Source: Liopterus haemorrhoidalis (lineage: Eukaryota > Arthropoda > Insecta > Coleoptera > Dytiscidae). Taken from it: a stretch of DNA of 64,000 nt. Each line of letters begins with the position of its first letter. Position 1 is the stretch's first letter. Below are positions 50,066-60,591 of the stretch, piece after piece. Position numbers and translations under genes: made by a program. The notes below the pieces were generated by a model that was not told the DNA's origin, searched no databases, and saw only the letters and a program-made list of their open reading frames with translations. Where the stretch lies: assembly GCA_963971575.1 (NCBI GenBank), contig OZ020618.1, positions 47,816,509 through 47,880,508 of the forward strand. The letters are read 5' to 3'.

Positions 50066-51430
50066 ATTTGTGATCTAAGGCTAAAAATATATAAGTATAC
50101 GAATTAAATTAAAAAATTTTATCTACTAAAATTATGGTCAAAAATTTTTTTCCTCCAATTTTTGCCATAAAACTGTTTTAAGCTAATTTTGAGGTGAGGA
50201 TTATGAAAAAAAATATTTAAAAAATGCATGCTTTCCTAACTTTTGAGTTAGAGCCGATTTGGGTCAGTTTTTCGCCAATAATTCAAAAAAAATTACCCAA
50301 ATTTCAAAATGGACCAAATTTTGTTGATCTATGACCAAAAGTACATATTTATACCAATTTTCAATAGAAGCGAAGACAAAAATGTTTTGCTTAAAATTCA
50401 CGATTTTTTAAGTTCCACCCCCTTACGATTTTTTCGATTTTTGTCCATTTTCAAAGGTTTTGGATTACTGCCCATACAAAACTTAACCCCTTAACGCGCA
50501 CAAACGTATTAATGCGGGCGCGCAAAACCGGCCAAAATGTGCAGACCCGTATATATACGGTCTGCGTCGCAATTTATGTCGCTAAAATGTTCACATTCGA
50601 ATATATCCGGGCATTGAAAATAACTTAATAAAAACCGAGAAAAACATTCAATTTATTGATATTCATCATGTAATTCTGTATTGTAAGCTATAAAGTTTTT
50701 TTATTTGGGAATAAAATATGGCGTATTTTATTATTTTTCAGCTAATAATTATTATTATATTGTTACAAATTTAGGTAAAATTAAATATTTTTCAGTTTTT
50801 TTTTTTCGTCTCCTTCTTCCCCTTCAAAATAGTAACTGGAAATTGAAAAAAAGTACGATGGGTACAATATTCGATCTGCAATGCGATTCAAAATCCACTA
50901 TAATTATTTATTAAAAAAATTAAAAATTTTCAAAAATTTAGTTTGTTACTTGAGAGTTTGTTGTTAGTTGTTTTTTGAGATACGTCCATGCGAAGATGAA
51001 AATTTCTATAATCACGCCATATTAGAATTTGTCATAATTTTAAAATACGCTAAACGAATTAAGCATCAAATTTTTTCTAGTCTAAATAAACTACGAGGAA
51101 TCCAAAAAATCTAACCTCAGGTCATTTTCTCTAACCGTTATTTGAGTAATTTTTTTAAATTTACAATTTTCGCAAATAATGTAAATTATGTCATTAAATT
51201 TTTTTGTCATAATCTCAAAACGCATTAAACGATTAAAACCCCAAATTTTTTCTATACTAAATAAACTACGGCGATTTTTAGATGCTTATAATCCAGTGGT
51301 GCCCAAACTTTTTTGGTTCCCGGCACCCTTATTTTATCAGAATTTTTCCGCGGTGCCCCAAGTAAAAACTAACACCGTTGGAGGATTATTGTAATATTTT
51401 AGCGGCGCCCCTGTAATCCATCTGCGGCGC
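50066..51430 (+). repeat. Long direct repeat, copy 2 (downstream flank)
   Basis: Diverged copy of 43027-44730 in the same orientation, lacking the TA-flanked MITE and one tandem unit. It carries instead an insertion at a TTAA site (about 50487-50900). The final part (51295-51447) resembles a short hAT MITE with ends CAGTGGTGCCCAAAC and GTTTGGAAATCGCTG. Confidence 0.85.
50487..50900. mobile_element. Possible piggyBac-type remnant at TTAA
   Basis: In long repeat copy 1 the sequence reads CAAAACTTAATGATCGG. Here CAAAACTTAA is followed by foreign CpG-rich sequence starting CCCCTTAACGCGCAC. A TTAA target with a CCC-starting end fits piggyBac-type insertion. The right end and right-hand TTAA were lost in a deletion that removed adjacent repeat sequence, so proof is incomplete. 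No transposase. Confidence 0.4.
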
Positions 51431-51450
51431 ACAGTTTGGAAATCGCTGTC

Positions 51451-52681
51451 ATAACGAACAAATTTGAAGTCTGATATACAGCATAAGGAAATTTTTTAAA
51501 TGACATATAATACACTATAAAAGTAGCCAAAATAACTAGATTTGGTATGTCCTTACAATAGTAAACAGCATATATAAGTTAAATTTACTTACATGTTTTT
51601 AAATTGTTACAGATTGAGTTGTTATACCGATTTTTTAGTCGGTAATATAGATCTTCCATGTCAAACTTTTTTTTTTTGTCCTATTCCGTCAAACTCTATT
51701 ATATTATTAAAAATAATGTACATATTTATTTAATTCATAAAAGTATAATTCAAAATTAGACATAAATGTTACAAATGTGAAAATAAACATGTCTATATAT
51801 TTAATAACAATTAAAATAAATCAGTTTGAGAATGTTTTATTATAGCAGCTCTGGTGCAGTCCCTACCCTAATTGTTTATAAATTATATAAATAGTCAAAT
51901 ATATATTTAATAATGTTTAAAATATAAGTAAAATTAAAGCTTTTAATAAAAATATATAAATTCCCTGGTGGCTTTTTCTAGCTTTTTCTTTGGAGATTAT
52001 GATTGACCTCTGAAACATGATAAAAAAAAGTAAATAAACAATCAGAAGGGAAAAATGAAATTGTAATATAGTTTATAAGAGTAAATTTATATTTTTATTA
52101 AATATATAATCGTTATAAATACATAACATAAATATTACATTACAGGCAGGCACTTAACAATGTGGACGATATGTTCTCAAAAATGATTACATAGTATATA
52201 GCATAAAAAAAAAATAGAAGCTTTCTCACTTGTTAAAATATAACACGATTAGATTATACAATAGTTTATCAGAGAGTAAAGTATTATTGCTTTTTAAAAC
52301 TTACCCCAACATTAAAAATCCTATGATTAACCATAAAATAATTATAGATTTCCAACATCCCACGGGATTGAGAACTGACACGCTCGGACACGCATTCTGG
52401 TGGTCAAATATTGTACTACGCGACTATAGTACTGTTTGAAATTATTACATATGTTCTAGTGTTGATTTTATGTTACAATGTCGATAGATACATTTTCATA
52501 AAATAAAAATGTACTGCGCTTAAATTAACCTGTTCGCTGTTAGCATATTGACAGCTGAATACTAGACAAGACAGCCATATTGCCTTGAAATACAGCGCCG
52601 CCAACGGTAATGTCATTTCTCAATAGCTTCAGTACCGGACTTAAAGCATGTTGGACCTGGCGCCTGCCAGAAGCCCAGGGG
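51451..52681. other. No gene seen
   Basis: AT-rich sequence. The ORF at 52230-52439 has no recognised domain. No splice-supported exon was found. Confidence 0.45.
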
Positions 52682-53782
52682 CAGGGTCGGCAACCTGTGG
52701 GTCTTTTAGAAAATTTTGTGGCTCCTTGAAAATTGGCTTTTAATATAATTTATTTTTAAATTTGCAACTTTCTGCCCGTACTATATAGGTTCTGTATTGT
52801 TCAGGATGTTTTACGGTGCAATTCACGTCCGGTAATTCCCCGAGGTACTGCATATTCCCTTTTAGAAGAAGTTATTTGTTTCGAAAAAAAGTTATCTGTA
52901 TTTGTGAATGATTTACGTGCAGAAACATTTTTGTATTTTATTAATTTACAAAAACAAAAGGACAATAACAACGTTATTAATGCAATTTTTTTTGCACAAA
53001 CTATTGTTAACATGCAAGAAGCATTTGGAGAAAGATTTAAAGAGTTTAGAAAATATAAAGCTACACTAGCTTTTTGACCAAACAACAAAATTAAGCAGAT
53101 ATGCAGCAATTACATTTATCACCATTCCCATTGATTAATCAGGTACAATTTGAACTTCAATTATTGGATTTGAAATTTAAAGATTTATGGAATATATTCT
53201 TAAAATTTAATTCTGAAGTGGAAAGTTTAGAAAGAGAAAAGTGCATTTTATCTTCCCAGCAAAAGTGGACCGAAATTTACAATCATCAAAAAGCAGGTAA
53301 AGTTGTTTTCGAAGCTTGGCCCTTCGAAGCTCTTTCAAAATCGTTCAATCATTTAAAAAAATATGCTTGTGGACTACTGACAATTTTCGGATCCACATAT
53401 TACTGTGAGCAAGTCTTTTCAAATATGAAATTAATGAGTCAGTTAAGAAGTAATCGTACTGACCTGAAACTAGAGTGCTGCCTTAAGTTAAAGATTACTG
53501 AATATTCACCAAATATTGAAGTCTTATCTTACGCTATGCAGGAGCAATCGTCCCATTAAAAAAATAATTATATTGTAATATACTGGCAAGTGCAATAGGT
53601 ATCACAAACTAAATGTATAAGTAAATATTAATTTATTGTAATACTTGATTATTTTAAAACAAATAAACAATTTTTAAGTTTTTTTCTTAAATATAGCATA
53701 TATTTTTTAGCGGCTCTTCCATGTTATTGTTTTTGTTTTCAATATAGATTTGGCTCTTTGTCACCGAAAGGTTGCCGACCCG
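52682..53782 (+). mobile_element. hAT element with broken transposase C-terminus
   Basis: Ends CAGGGTCGGCAACC and GGTTGCCGACCCG. The plus strand encodes FVNDLRAETFLYFINLQ and MQEAFGERFKEFRKYKATLA. After a frame break near 53078, an open frame at 53101-53559 contains FEAWPFEALSKSFNHLKKYA and GSTYYCEQVFSNMKLMSQLR, the dimerisation region of the hAT group that gave rise to GTF2IRD2/EPM2AIP1-like proteins. The BED finger and first catalytic residues are missing. No clear 8-bp duplication was found. Confidence 0.8.
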
Positions 53783-53959
53783 ACTATTTTCTTATTTAGC
53801 ACAAATTAATATATTGGAGGAACGCATGGGGGCCCCCCATGCGTTTAGCGCCAGGGGCTCCGAGGGATGTAAGTCCGCCTCTAGATAGCTGCAAATTTGC
53901 GGCAAATGTTGTCTCAAAACAGCATTTTTTTTTTAAATTTTACATCGGCCTGTTTTTGC

Positions 53960-54158
53960 AGTTAATCGCCGATGCCAGGGGGCGAGCTCCTACACCTGGA
54001 TGAGAGGTGAATGATTGTGAAATGAGAGTAATGTAAACATATTATTCTCGCCCGAATAATATCACCAACGGAGAATCGACCTACCGACCGCACAATCCAG
54101 ACTGTTTCCATCAGTCAAAACTGCACGACTTAATGCGCTCGGCCACTCCGTAAGCTCA
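53960..54158 (-). mobile_element. tRNA-Ser/Leu-derived SINE, copy 2
   Basis: On the minus strand: ACGGAGTGGCCGAGCGCATT (class II tRNA A-box region), an anticodon-like stem, an extended variable region, and GGTCGATTCTCCG (B box). A conserved body follows with GAGAATAATATGTTTACATT and GTAGGAGCTCGCCCCCTGGC. It pairs with 39960-40150 over the whole length. Confidence 0.8.
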
Positions 54159-54235
54159 AAAGAGCATCACCACGCTTTAACACTCCACCTTATTCACCCA
54201 AATTATCTCCCCCAGATTATTTTTTCTAAAATTCA

Positions 54236-54917
54236 AAATTGATGTGAAGTGTAAATTTTCACACATTTCAGGGTTTCGCAGGTATTTAGTAAGTTAATGA
54301 TGATTATTTGGGATGCCAAAACAAAATTTAAGTTAAAATATTTTTTTTGTTAATTTTAATTCGAATGCCTAATACCATTATATAGGTTTCTAAATATGTG
54401 CAGTATTTTATAGCAAGGTTCATTAAGATTTTGAAAATTGCGCCTATGGCTTCCATTGGTTGTTTTAAGTCATAAGCTCCGTTCCTCTGATTTCGTATAC
54501 ATTGAAACATAGAATTAAATTAAAATTTCAACAATTTCCACTGGTTATTAAATTTGCGCTTTTAAAAATTAAATGCAACATTTGCCAAGAATTTTGGAAA
54601 AATAATTTAAACAAAATAAAAATGCAAATAAAAACACAAAATAAAATTGTCTCCGACCGGAACGAACTCTAATTTTCAATTTAGAAAGCGAGAATGTTAA
54701 CCATTACACCATGAAAGTGTATTGGTTTACTGTGTTACATAACATATTAAATATTTACAACTGCAACAAAAAAAAAAAATTCGTTGTTTTCCGAAAACAT
54801 AATCTGATCAAAACTTCCTGTTGAACTATTCCTGTTTACACCAATGTACATTACTCAGAATTTTTTCAGATTTTTAGTTTAAACCATCTGGGCTACAGGA
54901 TGTGGAACAACATTTTT
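54236..54917 (+). mobile_element. Composite microsatellite-bearing repeat, copy 4 (truncated)
   Basis: Contains the left end ATTGATGTGAAGTGTAAATT, the AT-rich block, a type B tRNA-like module (54655-54722, minus) and CATCTGGGCTACAGGATGTG. It then stops abruptly at about 54917, where mariner sequence begins. The microsatellite half is missing. Confidence 0.8.
54655..54722 (-). repeat. tRNA-like module (type B) in composite repeat copy 4
   Basis: On the minus strand: TTTCATGGTGTAATGGTTAA (A-box region) and AGAGTTCGTTCCGGTC (B-box region). It aligns with 28048-28118 and sits at the position where copies 1 and 2 have the type A module. Confidence 0.55.
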
Positions 54918-54920
54918 TGG

Positions 54921-55430
54921 GAAGGGAGTTGATTGAAGATGAATCACGCAGCGGAAGGCCTTCATCTTCAAGAACCGATGAAAATGTCGACAGAATCCAG
55001 GATCTTGTGAGTTCAGATCGTCCTTTGAGAGTCCAGTCAGAATAATCTGGGTAGAGTTGAATTTGACTCACACTACCGTTCATCAGATTTTGACCAATGA
55101 ATTGGGGATGAGAAAAATCTCAGTCACACAGCAATTTCAATAAACGAGTTTTTGGCCAGTAAAAACATTCCTGTGGCACCTCATCCTCCTTATTCGCCTG
55201 ACTTGAGTCCTTGTGACTTATTCCTCATCTCAAGATTGAAAAATCACCTCAAGGGACGTCATTTTGGGACACTCGAAAACATTCAAACGTCCGTAACCGA
55301 CCAGCTAAAATCTATTCCAGTATTTAAGTTCCAGCACTGCTATGAGGATTGGAAGAACCGTCTTCAGCGCTGTGTGGCTTCCCAAGGAAATTATTTTGAG
55401 GGAGACAATATTGAATTGTAATTGTATTCG
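54921..55430 (+). pseudogene. Mariner transposase remnant, family C, internally deleted
   Basis: The N-terminal part reads EDESRSGRPSSSRTDENVDR and IQDLVSSDRPLRV. The C-terminal part is open at 55152-55421 with PHPPYSPDLSPCDLFLISRL, NHLKGRHFGTLENIQTSVTD and VASQGNYFEGDNIEL. The central region with the first two catalytic Asp residues is deleted or scrambled. It differs from families A, B and the Mos1-like copy. Confidence 0.82.
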
Positions 55431-56370
55431 AATAAAAAAAATTTAGATAGTAGCCTGTTGGTTTCTTTTGTTATCAGTTCGCTTGCTATTAAGTTATTTA
55501 AAAAAAGGCATTTTAGTGGCATTTAAATATTTTAACATTTTGAAATTCTGTTATCATAATTCCTATGTAGTTATTGTTATCATCTGTAATAACCATCTTA
55601 AGCAATAGACTTAAGTGCATATTTCTGCAACATTATTTTCTACTCCAGACATAACCTTGTTCAGTTTTTCGCCATTTTCATGATTTATACACCCTCTTGT
55701 ACCTTGGAACAACAAGTCTTGTATCTGGATTTCAGTTCCTACAATCTAAACTAGTTATATTTATCATACTTTTGTAAACTACCGTAAAACATGGTACACG
55801 TAAAACGGTTTCGAAATGAAAATGAGTTACGTTAATTTTTTCAGGTTATTGTTTGGCAGAGAATGGAGACATTTTATTCTTGTTTTTTTGCCCATATGCA
55901 GGCCGCTTGCGGCCCTTAGTAGTTTTACATGCAGCCCTACATGAATTATTATTATATTAGTAAACATTTATCTTTACTGAGGCCAATAAATAGTTATTTA
56001 TGCAACAAGTGAATAAAGTAGTTTTTTTTTTTTTTCACGAATGGGATGTTTGTGCCCACGAGTGTAGGCAAGTGCGGCAATACCATGAGTGAAAAAAAAA
56101 AATGCTTTATGCATGTGTTTCATACAATATTTTTTCTACAACTGTTTCTAATTGAAAAATAAAAACTTAAATGTAACCTATACCTTTTATATTGTAAAAA
56201 ATATCACGTAAAATGTACACCAGACTTCCTTTAATAATTTCAAAACTACAAAAACTAGTAACAATATAATAACAGAGTTGAAGAGAGTATGGTCCAAAGA
56301 GTCTACCGATATAGCGTTCAAGGTTAGATGACGAAATAGTAAACAGCGCGCGCGTACGACATTTTGACTT
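55431..56370. other. No gene seen
   Basis: AT-rich sequence with T- and A-runs around 56020-56100 that are mutually inverted (TTTTTTTTTCACGAATGGG; CCATGAGTGAAAAAAAAAA), possibly a small degraded inverted-repeat element. Confidence 0.4.
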
Positions 56371-56378
56371 TAAATCGG

Positions 56379-56586
56379 TAGAGCCCTACAAATCCGCGGA
56401 ATACCCGCGGATATCCGCCATTTTTTTGCGGATGCGGATAAATTATCATTTAAATCGTGCGGATGCGGATTAAATTTCATATCCGCGTATCCACAATATC
56501 CGCGTGAACATAAAATCTTCGGTTGAACATAAAGCTGCGGATCCTGTCTATGCGGATACAGAAAAACGTATCTGCGCAGGGCTCTA
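56379..56586. mobile_element. hAT-type MITE rich in GCGGAT motifs (208 bp)
   Basis: Ends TAGAGCCCTACAAATCC and GCGCAGGGCTCTA with a perfect 8-bp duplication TAAATCGG at 56371-56378 and 56587-56594. The interior has many GCGGAT/ATCCGC motifs in both orientations, giving strong fold-back potential. No coding. Confidence 0.88.
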
Positions 56587-56933
56587 TAAATCGGTACTCG
56601 GCACCCGCGGTGTAATTAGTATAATTCAAGATCGCGACCTGAAACACGTTCCGCGAGGAGGCATTCGTTTCGTCTACACGAGATCAATCGATATCTGTAA
56701 TATTTGTGAGAAAACTTGATTAGTTGTGTGAAAAACCCAACAGCCACGTGATGTTGTACGTCCAAAAGATCTGCAGCCGTGTTTTAGACAAAGCCCCCGC
56801 CCTTTTTTTTGTCTTTATTGTGCTTCCCTGCTCTTATTTAATGTATTCTTATATTTTGTGAATGTAAAAAGGAAAATAAAAGAATTACATCAAACGGTAA
56901 TGTTTTTCAACACATCACTTAAAAGGAACCTCG

Positions 56934-57030
56934 CTTATAATGAACCTCGATTATAACGAATCTCGGTTATAACGAACCTCGGTTATAACAAACCTTGGCT
57001 ATAACAAACTTCAGTTATAACGAACCATTT
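56934..57030 (+). repeat. 18-bp tandem repeat, about five units
   Basis: Units of CGAACCTCGGTTATAA type. Their consensus resembles the GAACCTCGATTAT ends of pogo/Tigger elements, so the array may derive from such an end. Confidence 0.75.
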
Positions 57031-57142
57031 TTGTGGGCCTCTTGGAGTTTATTATAACCGTATACAACAGTATTTCGTTTGGCGCTCTAAATTTTCCAAA
57101 CGTAACTTATAGCTTACAGTATCAAGAAATCAATTACAATTA

Positions 57143-57148
57143 TTTATT
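57143..57148 (-). terminator. Candidate polyadenylation signal of the LITAF-like gene
   Basis: AATAAA on the minus strand about 260 bases past the stop codon. Other AT-rich matches are possible. Confidence 0.35.
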
Positions 57149-57406
57149 TGCTTAATCATAGTTAACTTTTGGGGGGGTGGGGGGTGCTTAATATTATACT
57201 TTACTCTCTTTTATAAAGAGTAGACATGTTGAATGAAGGAATGTGAAAAATTCTACCTTCTTTGTTAAACCATCTTAATCTTGATTAAAAACCCATGGAT
57301 TATTCCTGAAAATCTATACTCAACCATAGCCTTTTGTTTAGCTAAGAAAGGAGATGTAAAGACAAAATGTGATCATCACTGTATTTAAAATTTTTTGGTA
57401 GTTGGT

Positions 57407-60079
57407 TTACCTCCTAAATCTTCCTAGGTAGGACTTGCAGTTCGGGCAGTTGTGATGGACATCCATGCATTCATCAATGCAGCATGGAATCAGGCAGCAT
57501 CCGAGTGGGCACCTGAAAACAAACAATTACTCATGTGTTTTGACTGCAGAATATTCCCAGATATATTGAGACGTTTAAGTCATTTTAATTATTACTCCTT
57601 TTTAAAATCGTGGGATCATTTATTTAATGACAATAAATAACTAGCGCCTCTGTGGTTAAATGTTTGAACCAACGCAATTTAACAAATTAATCTAAAGGTA
57701 TTCGCGTCTATAATTACCGAAACGGCACCACTATCGCCTCTGAACTATAGTGACTGTATAAAGACAGTGTGCCATACGATGGTCTCATTTTCTATTGGTC
57801 AAGCTTAAGTCCGCCATATTTCTTCCAACTTTGTTACAGATTACACATGGTTTACATGTTTTCAGCAGATTTAAGTATTATTTTCCAATAATATTTACGT
57901 ATATTTATTAATAATATACGTATATTTATTGAATAAATGCATAATTGTCAATATATACATCTGTTTTCTTTATTTATACATATATCTTTTATATATAACA
58001 TGTTCTGCTTTTTGTTCTGCTTATTCTTTTTTAATATGAAAATATCATTTTTTTTTTTTTAATTGAAAATATTAATGTTCTAATGTAAAAAGTGATTTTC
58101 TTGTGTTTGGAGTGTGTTTGAGTTTTTTCCCATATGTTTAAAAACATTTTGTAACCACATGTTTGATTTTTTCCTTGCTTAATAAATTTCTATACTTTAA
58201 ATATTTGTTAATGACGCCAACAAAGATAAAAAAATCTGCTATTCTATACGAGTAGTAACATTCAAGGCCATATCTGTATTAAATTATAACTGGATGTTAT
58301 TTTAAATCAGTTTTAGACCTACTTATTTGAATCTTCATAATAATTCTAAGGCGGTCATTTCCTTCACCCACTTTAATTAAAATTCAGATACGAAGCAAAT
58401 GAATAATATTTAAAACAGTCGTCTGTTATACAAGGTGTCTCAAAAGAAATTTTATATTTAGTGGATCGATTAAAAAAAAAGTAAGCCATAAATAGAAAAA
58501 ATGTTTATTAATTATTAAAATACACTTTTTGGGGATTTATTTTTTTTAAATAATATCGTCTAAATGTAGACCCTCGCGTTCTCGGCACTCATTTAATCGA
58601 ACAGTAAAATTACTTATGACGTCTCGGCAGGTGGACTCAGGGATGGCTGCCATTTCGTGACGGATATTTTCTTTCAAATGCGCCAGTGAAGTCGGTTTAT
58701 TGGCGTAAACTTTAGATTTAAGATAACCCCATAGGAAAAAGTCCATAGGGGTTAAATCTGGACTGCGTGGAGGCCAATTTATGTCACCTCTCCAGGAGAT
58801 CAATTTGCCTGAGAAAATTTCACGAACACGTGGCAGAGACATATTGGACGTGTGTGAAGTTGCTCCGTCCTGTTGGAACCATGTTCTTTGGTTATAGCCA
58901 GGAAAGTTTTGCAGTTCAGGTACCAAGAAGTTGTCTAACAACTCCACATAACGCTCTGAATTCACTGTAACTGCACGCCACCTTTCGTCTTCAAAAAAGT
59001 AAGGGCCGCTAATTCCTCGCGCCGACATCGCAGTCCATACGGTCACTTTAGGCGAATGTAGGGGTTTCTGATATTTGCGTTTCGGATTCGTTGCACTCCA
59101 GTAGCGGCAGTTCTGCTTATTTACGTGACCATTAAGATGAAAATGAGCTTCATCCGAAAACAAAATGTTGGTAAACGTTGAAAATCGCTCAATCACCTGA
59201 TTTACGAAATTAAGCCTCTGACTGGCATCTTGGGGCTTTAATTCTTGCACCAATTGAATTTTGTAGGGGTGCAGCTTTAGGTCTTTGTGCATAATGCGAT
59301 GTAATGATGATCTATGCACATTTAAAGCACTTGCGCGCTTCCGAATTGAAAGGTTCGGGTCGTCACGAACAGACTGATTAACATTCTCCACGTTTTCTAC
59401 CGTTATTGATGACCTAGGTCGCCCGGATTTTGATTTATCCAGCGTTGTACTAGTCTCTTCAAACTTTTTAACCCAATGTCGAATGAGAGGAATGCTTGGC
59501 GCATCATTTAAGTGGCGAAAACCTCGAATACTGCAGAATTTTCTACGCGCTACAGTCGCCGAATCACCGTTTTTGTAAAACTCTCGCACGCATAACGCGC
59601 GGTCTGCTCCCGAGAAACGCTCCATAGCGACTTAATTCCCAAGAGCGAGGCTACCGATTGACATAACCCCCGCGCCCCTCGGAAACGTTGCGTTCACGCA
59701 GTAAGCTAAATAAATATAAAATTTCTTTTGAGACACCTTGTACTATTAAATATAAAAATCTGTTAAACCAATTAACAGGTTTTTCAGAAAGGTTGAATTT
59801 ATATGAACTAGTTTAAGCAAAAACAGTTATAAAATATCGGATTACAAACTGGTTAAATTATAAACAACATAAATTCTGGTTTCCAACTCTGCTTGTGAGT
59901 AATTTAATTTAATAAGAATGATTTTTACCCTAGTAAGCAAATGATGATGCCTGATATGTAAGCAATAATGCCTGGTTCTGTTTTTGTTGAAGTATCGACC
60001 TCAGCGTGGCAGTGTGGACAGATCATGTGCGTTGGTTGCGGACCCAATGGAACTACTGTGGTCACTATCTGTGGACCTC
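57407..60079 (-). CDS. LITAF-domain membrane protein (last two exons)
   Basis: Exons 60079-59929 and 57512-57407 are joined by a GT-AG intron (donor CTAGG|GTAAAA, acceptor TTTTCAG|GTGCCC) with frame kept. They encode 84 residues forming a complete LITAF domain. First zinc half: MICPHCHAEV (Cys20, Cys23). The membrane-dipping segment is IIAYISGIIICLLG, followed by CPLGCCLIPCCIDECMDV. Second half: HHNCPNCKSYLG (Cys72, Cys75), ending RFRR. LITAF/CDIP proteins coordinate one zinc with the two CxxC pairs and attach to the cytosolic face of late endosomes and lysosomes. The acceptor TTTCAG|GA at 60080 and the phase imply at least one upstream exon, probably the Pro-rich N-terminus, not found in the window. 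The 2.4-kb intron contains an intact DD41D transposon in the same orientation. Confidence 0.9.
58431..59740 (-). mobile_element. DD41D mariner-like transposon, copy 2, structurally intact (1310 bp)
   Basis: Ends CAAGGTGTCTCAAAAGAAAT on both sides in inverted orientation (about 33 bp, nearly perfect), flanked by TA at 58429-58430 and 59741-59742. It contains one open transposase frame. It lies in the LITAF-like gene's intron and is nearly identical to 20004-21314, so both copies look young. Confidence 0.96.
58546..59625 (-). CDS. DD41D mariner-like transposase, intact
   Basis: 359-residue transposase that would cut and paste its own element at TA sites. The N-terminus (residues ~1-125) has two helix-turn-helix units separated by the GRPR linker (SKSGRPRSS, ~66-73). 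The catalytic domain has Asp158 (LFSDEAHFHLNG), Asp253 (WFQQDGATSHTS) and Asp295 (SPDLTPMDFFLWGYLK). Forty-one residues separate the last two, defining the DD41D spacing of the IS630-Tc1-mariner superfamily. The frame has no stop. It ends three residues earlier than the frame of copy 1 because ATTATTTTTAAG became ATTATTTAAAAA. All three catalytic acids are present, so it may be active; this is inference. The ATG chosen is the same as in copy 1. Confidence 0.95.
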   Translation of the reverse strand: MERFSGADRALCVREFYKNGDSATVARRKFCSIRGFRHLNDAPSIPLIRHWVKKFEETSTTLDKSKSGRPRSSITVENVENVNQSVRDDPNLSIRKRASALNVHRSSLHRIMHKDLKLHPYKIQLVQELKPQDASQRLNFVNQVIERFSTFTNILFSDEAHFHLNGHVNKQNCRYWSATNPKRKYQKPLHSPKVTVWTAMSARGISGPYFFEDERWRAVTVNSERYVELLDNFLVPELQNFPGYNQRTWFQQDGATSHTSNMSLPRVREIFSGKLISWRGDINWPPRSPDLTPMDFFLWGYLKSKVYANKPTSLAHLKENIRHEMAAIPESTCRDVISNFTVRLNECREREGLHLDDII

Positions 60080-60591
60080 CTGAAACTAAATGACCAACCT
60101 ATCACCAACTAAGCCATAAAACTACAAGCAATAAACATTAAAAATACTGACAAGAGTACCAAACTTGCATAACTAAATAAAAAGCATGAATGTTAAAAGC
60201 AATATTTCTAATGATATCATACCTAAGTATCAGTTACAATTCAAGGTTTTGCGAATAAAAAACTACATTTTTTAATTAGTAACTTACATGGTGATAACAG
60301 GAACTACAAAATAATAACAATGTAATCCCCTTGTTACTACTAAAATGAACTGCTTTCTCAAAGTGTTCCGGGTTTCACATATCAACAACTTTTTATTTAA
60401 GTATTAGGTAAATACATTTAAAAAAAAAAGAGTTAAGGGCAAAACTTTCATTTGCCGATAAGATGAGGGAAATAAACATAGGTCTTATCATTCAACAAAA
60501 TAATTTCTTTGTACGCATGTACGCATTTTGTAGTCTTAATAGGTACGCATATTCAAAGAATTGCACTAATTATAGATTAGAAAACAAAATA
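60080..60591. other. No upstream LITAF exon recognised
   Basis: AT-rich sequence, searched on the minus strand for a Pro-rich coding exon ending in phase 1; none found. Confidence 0.4.

Noticed and set aside
53824..53846. Palindrome ACGCATGGGGGCCCCCCATGCGT
   Set aside because: Short GC palindrome without repeats elsewhere in the window; too little to assign a role.
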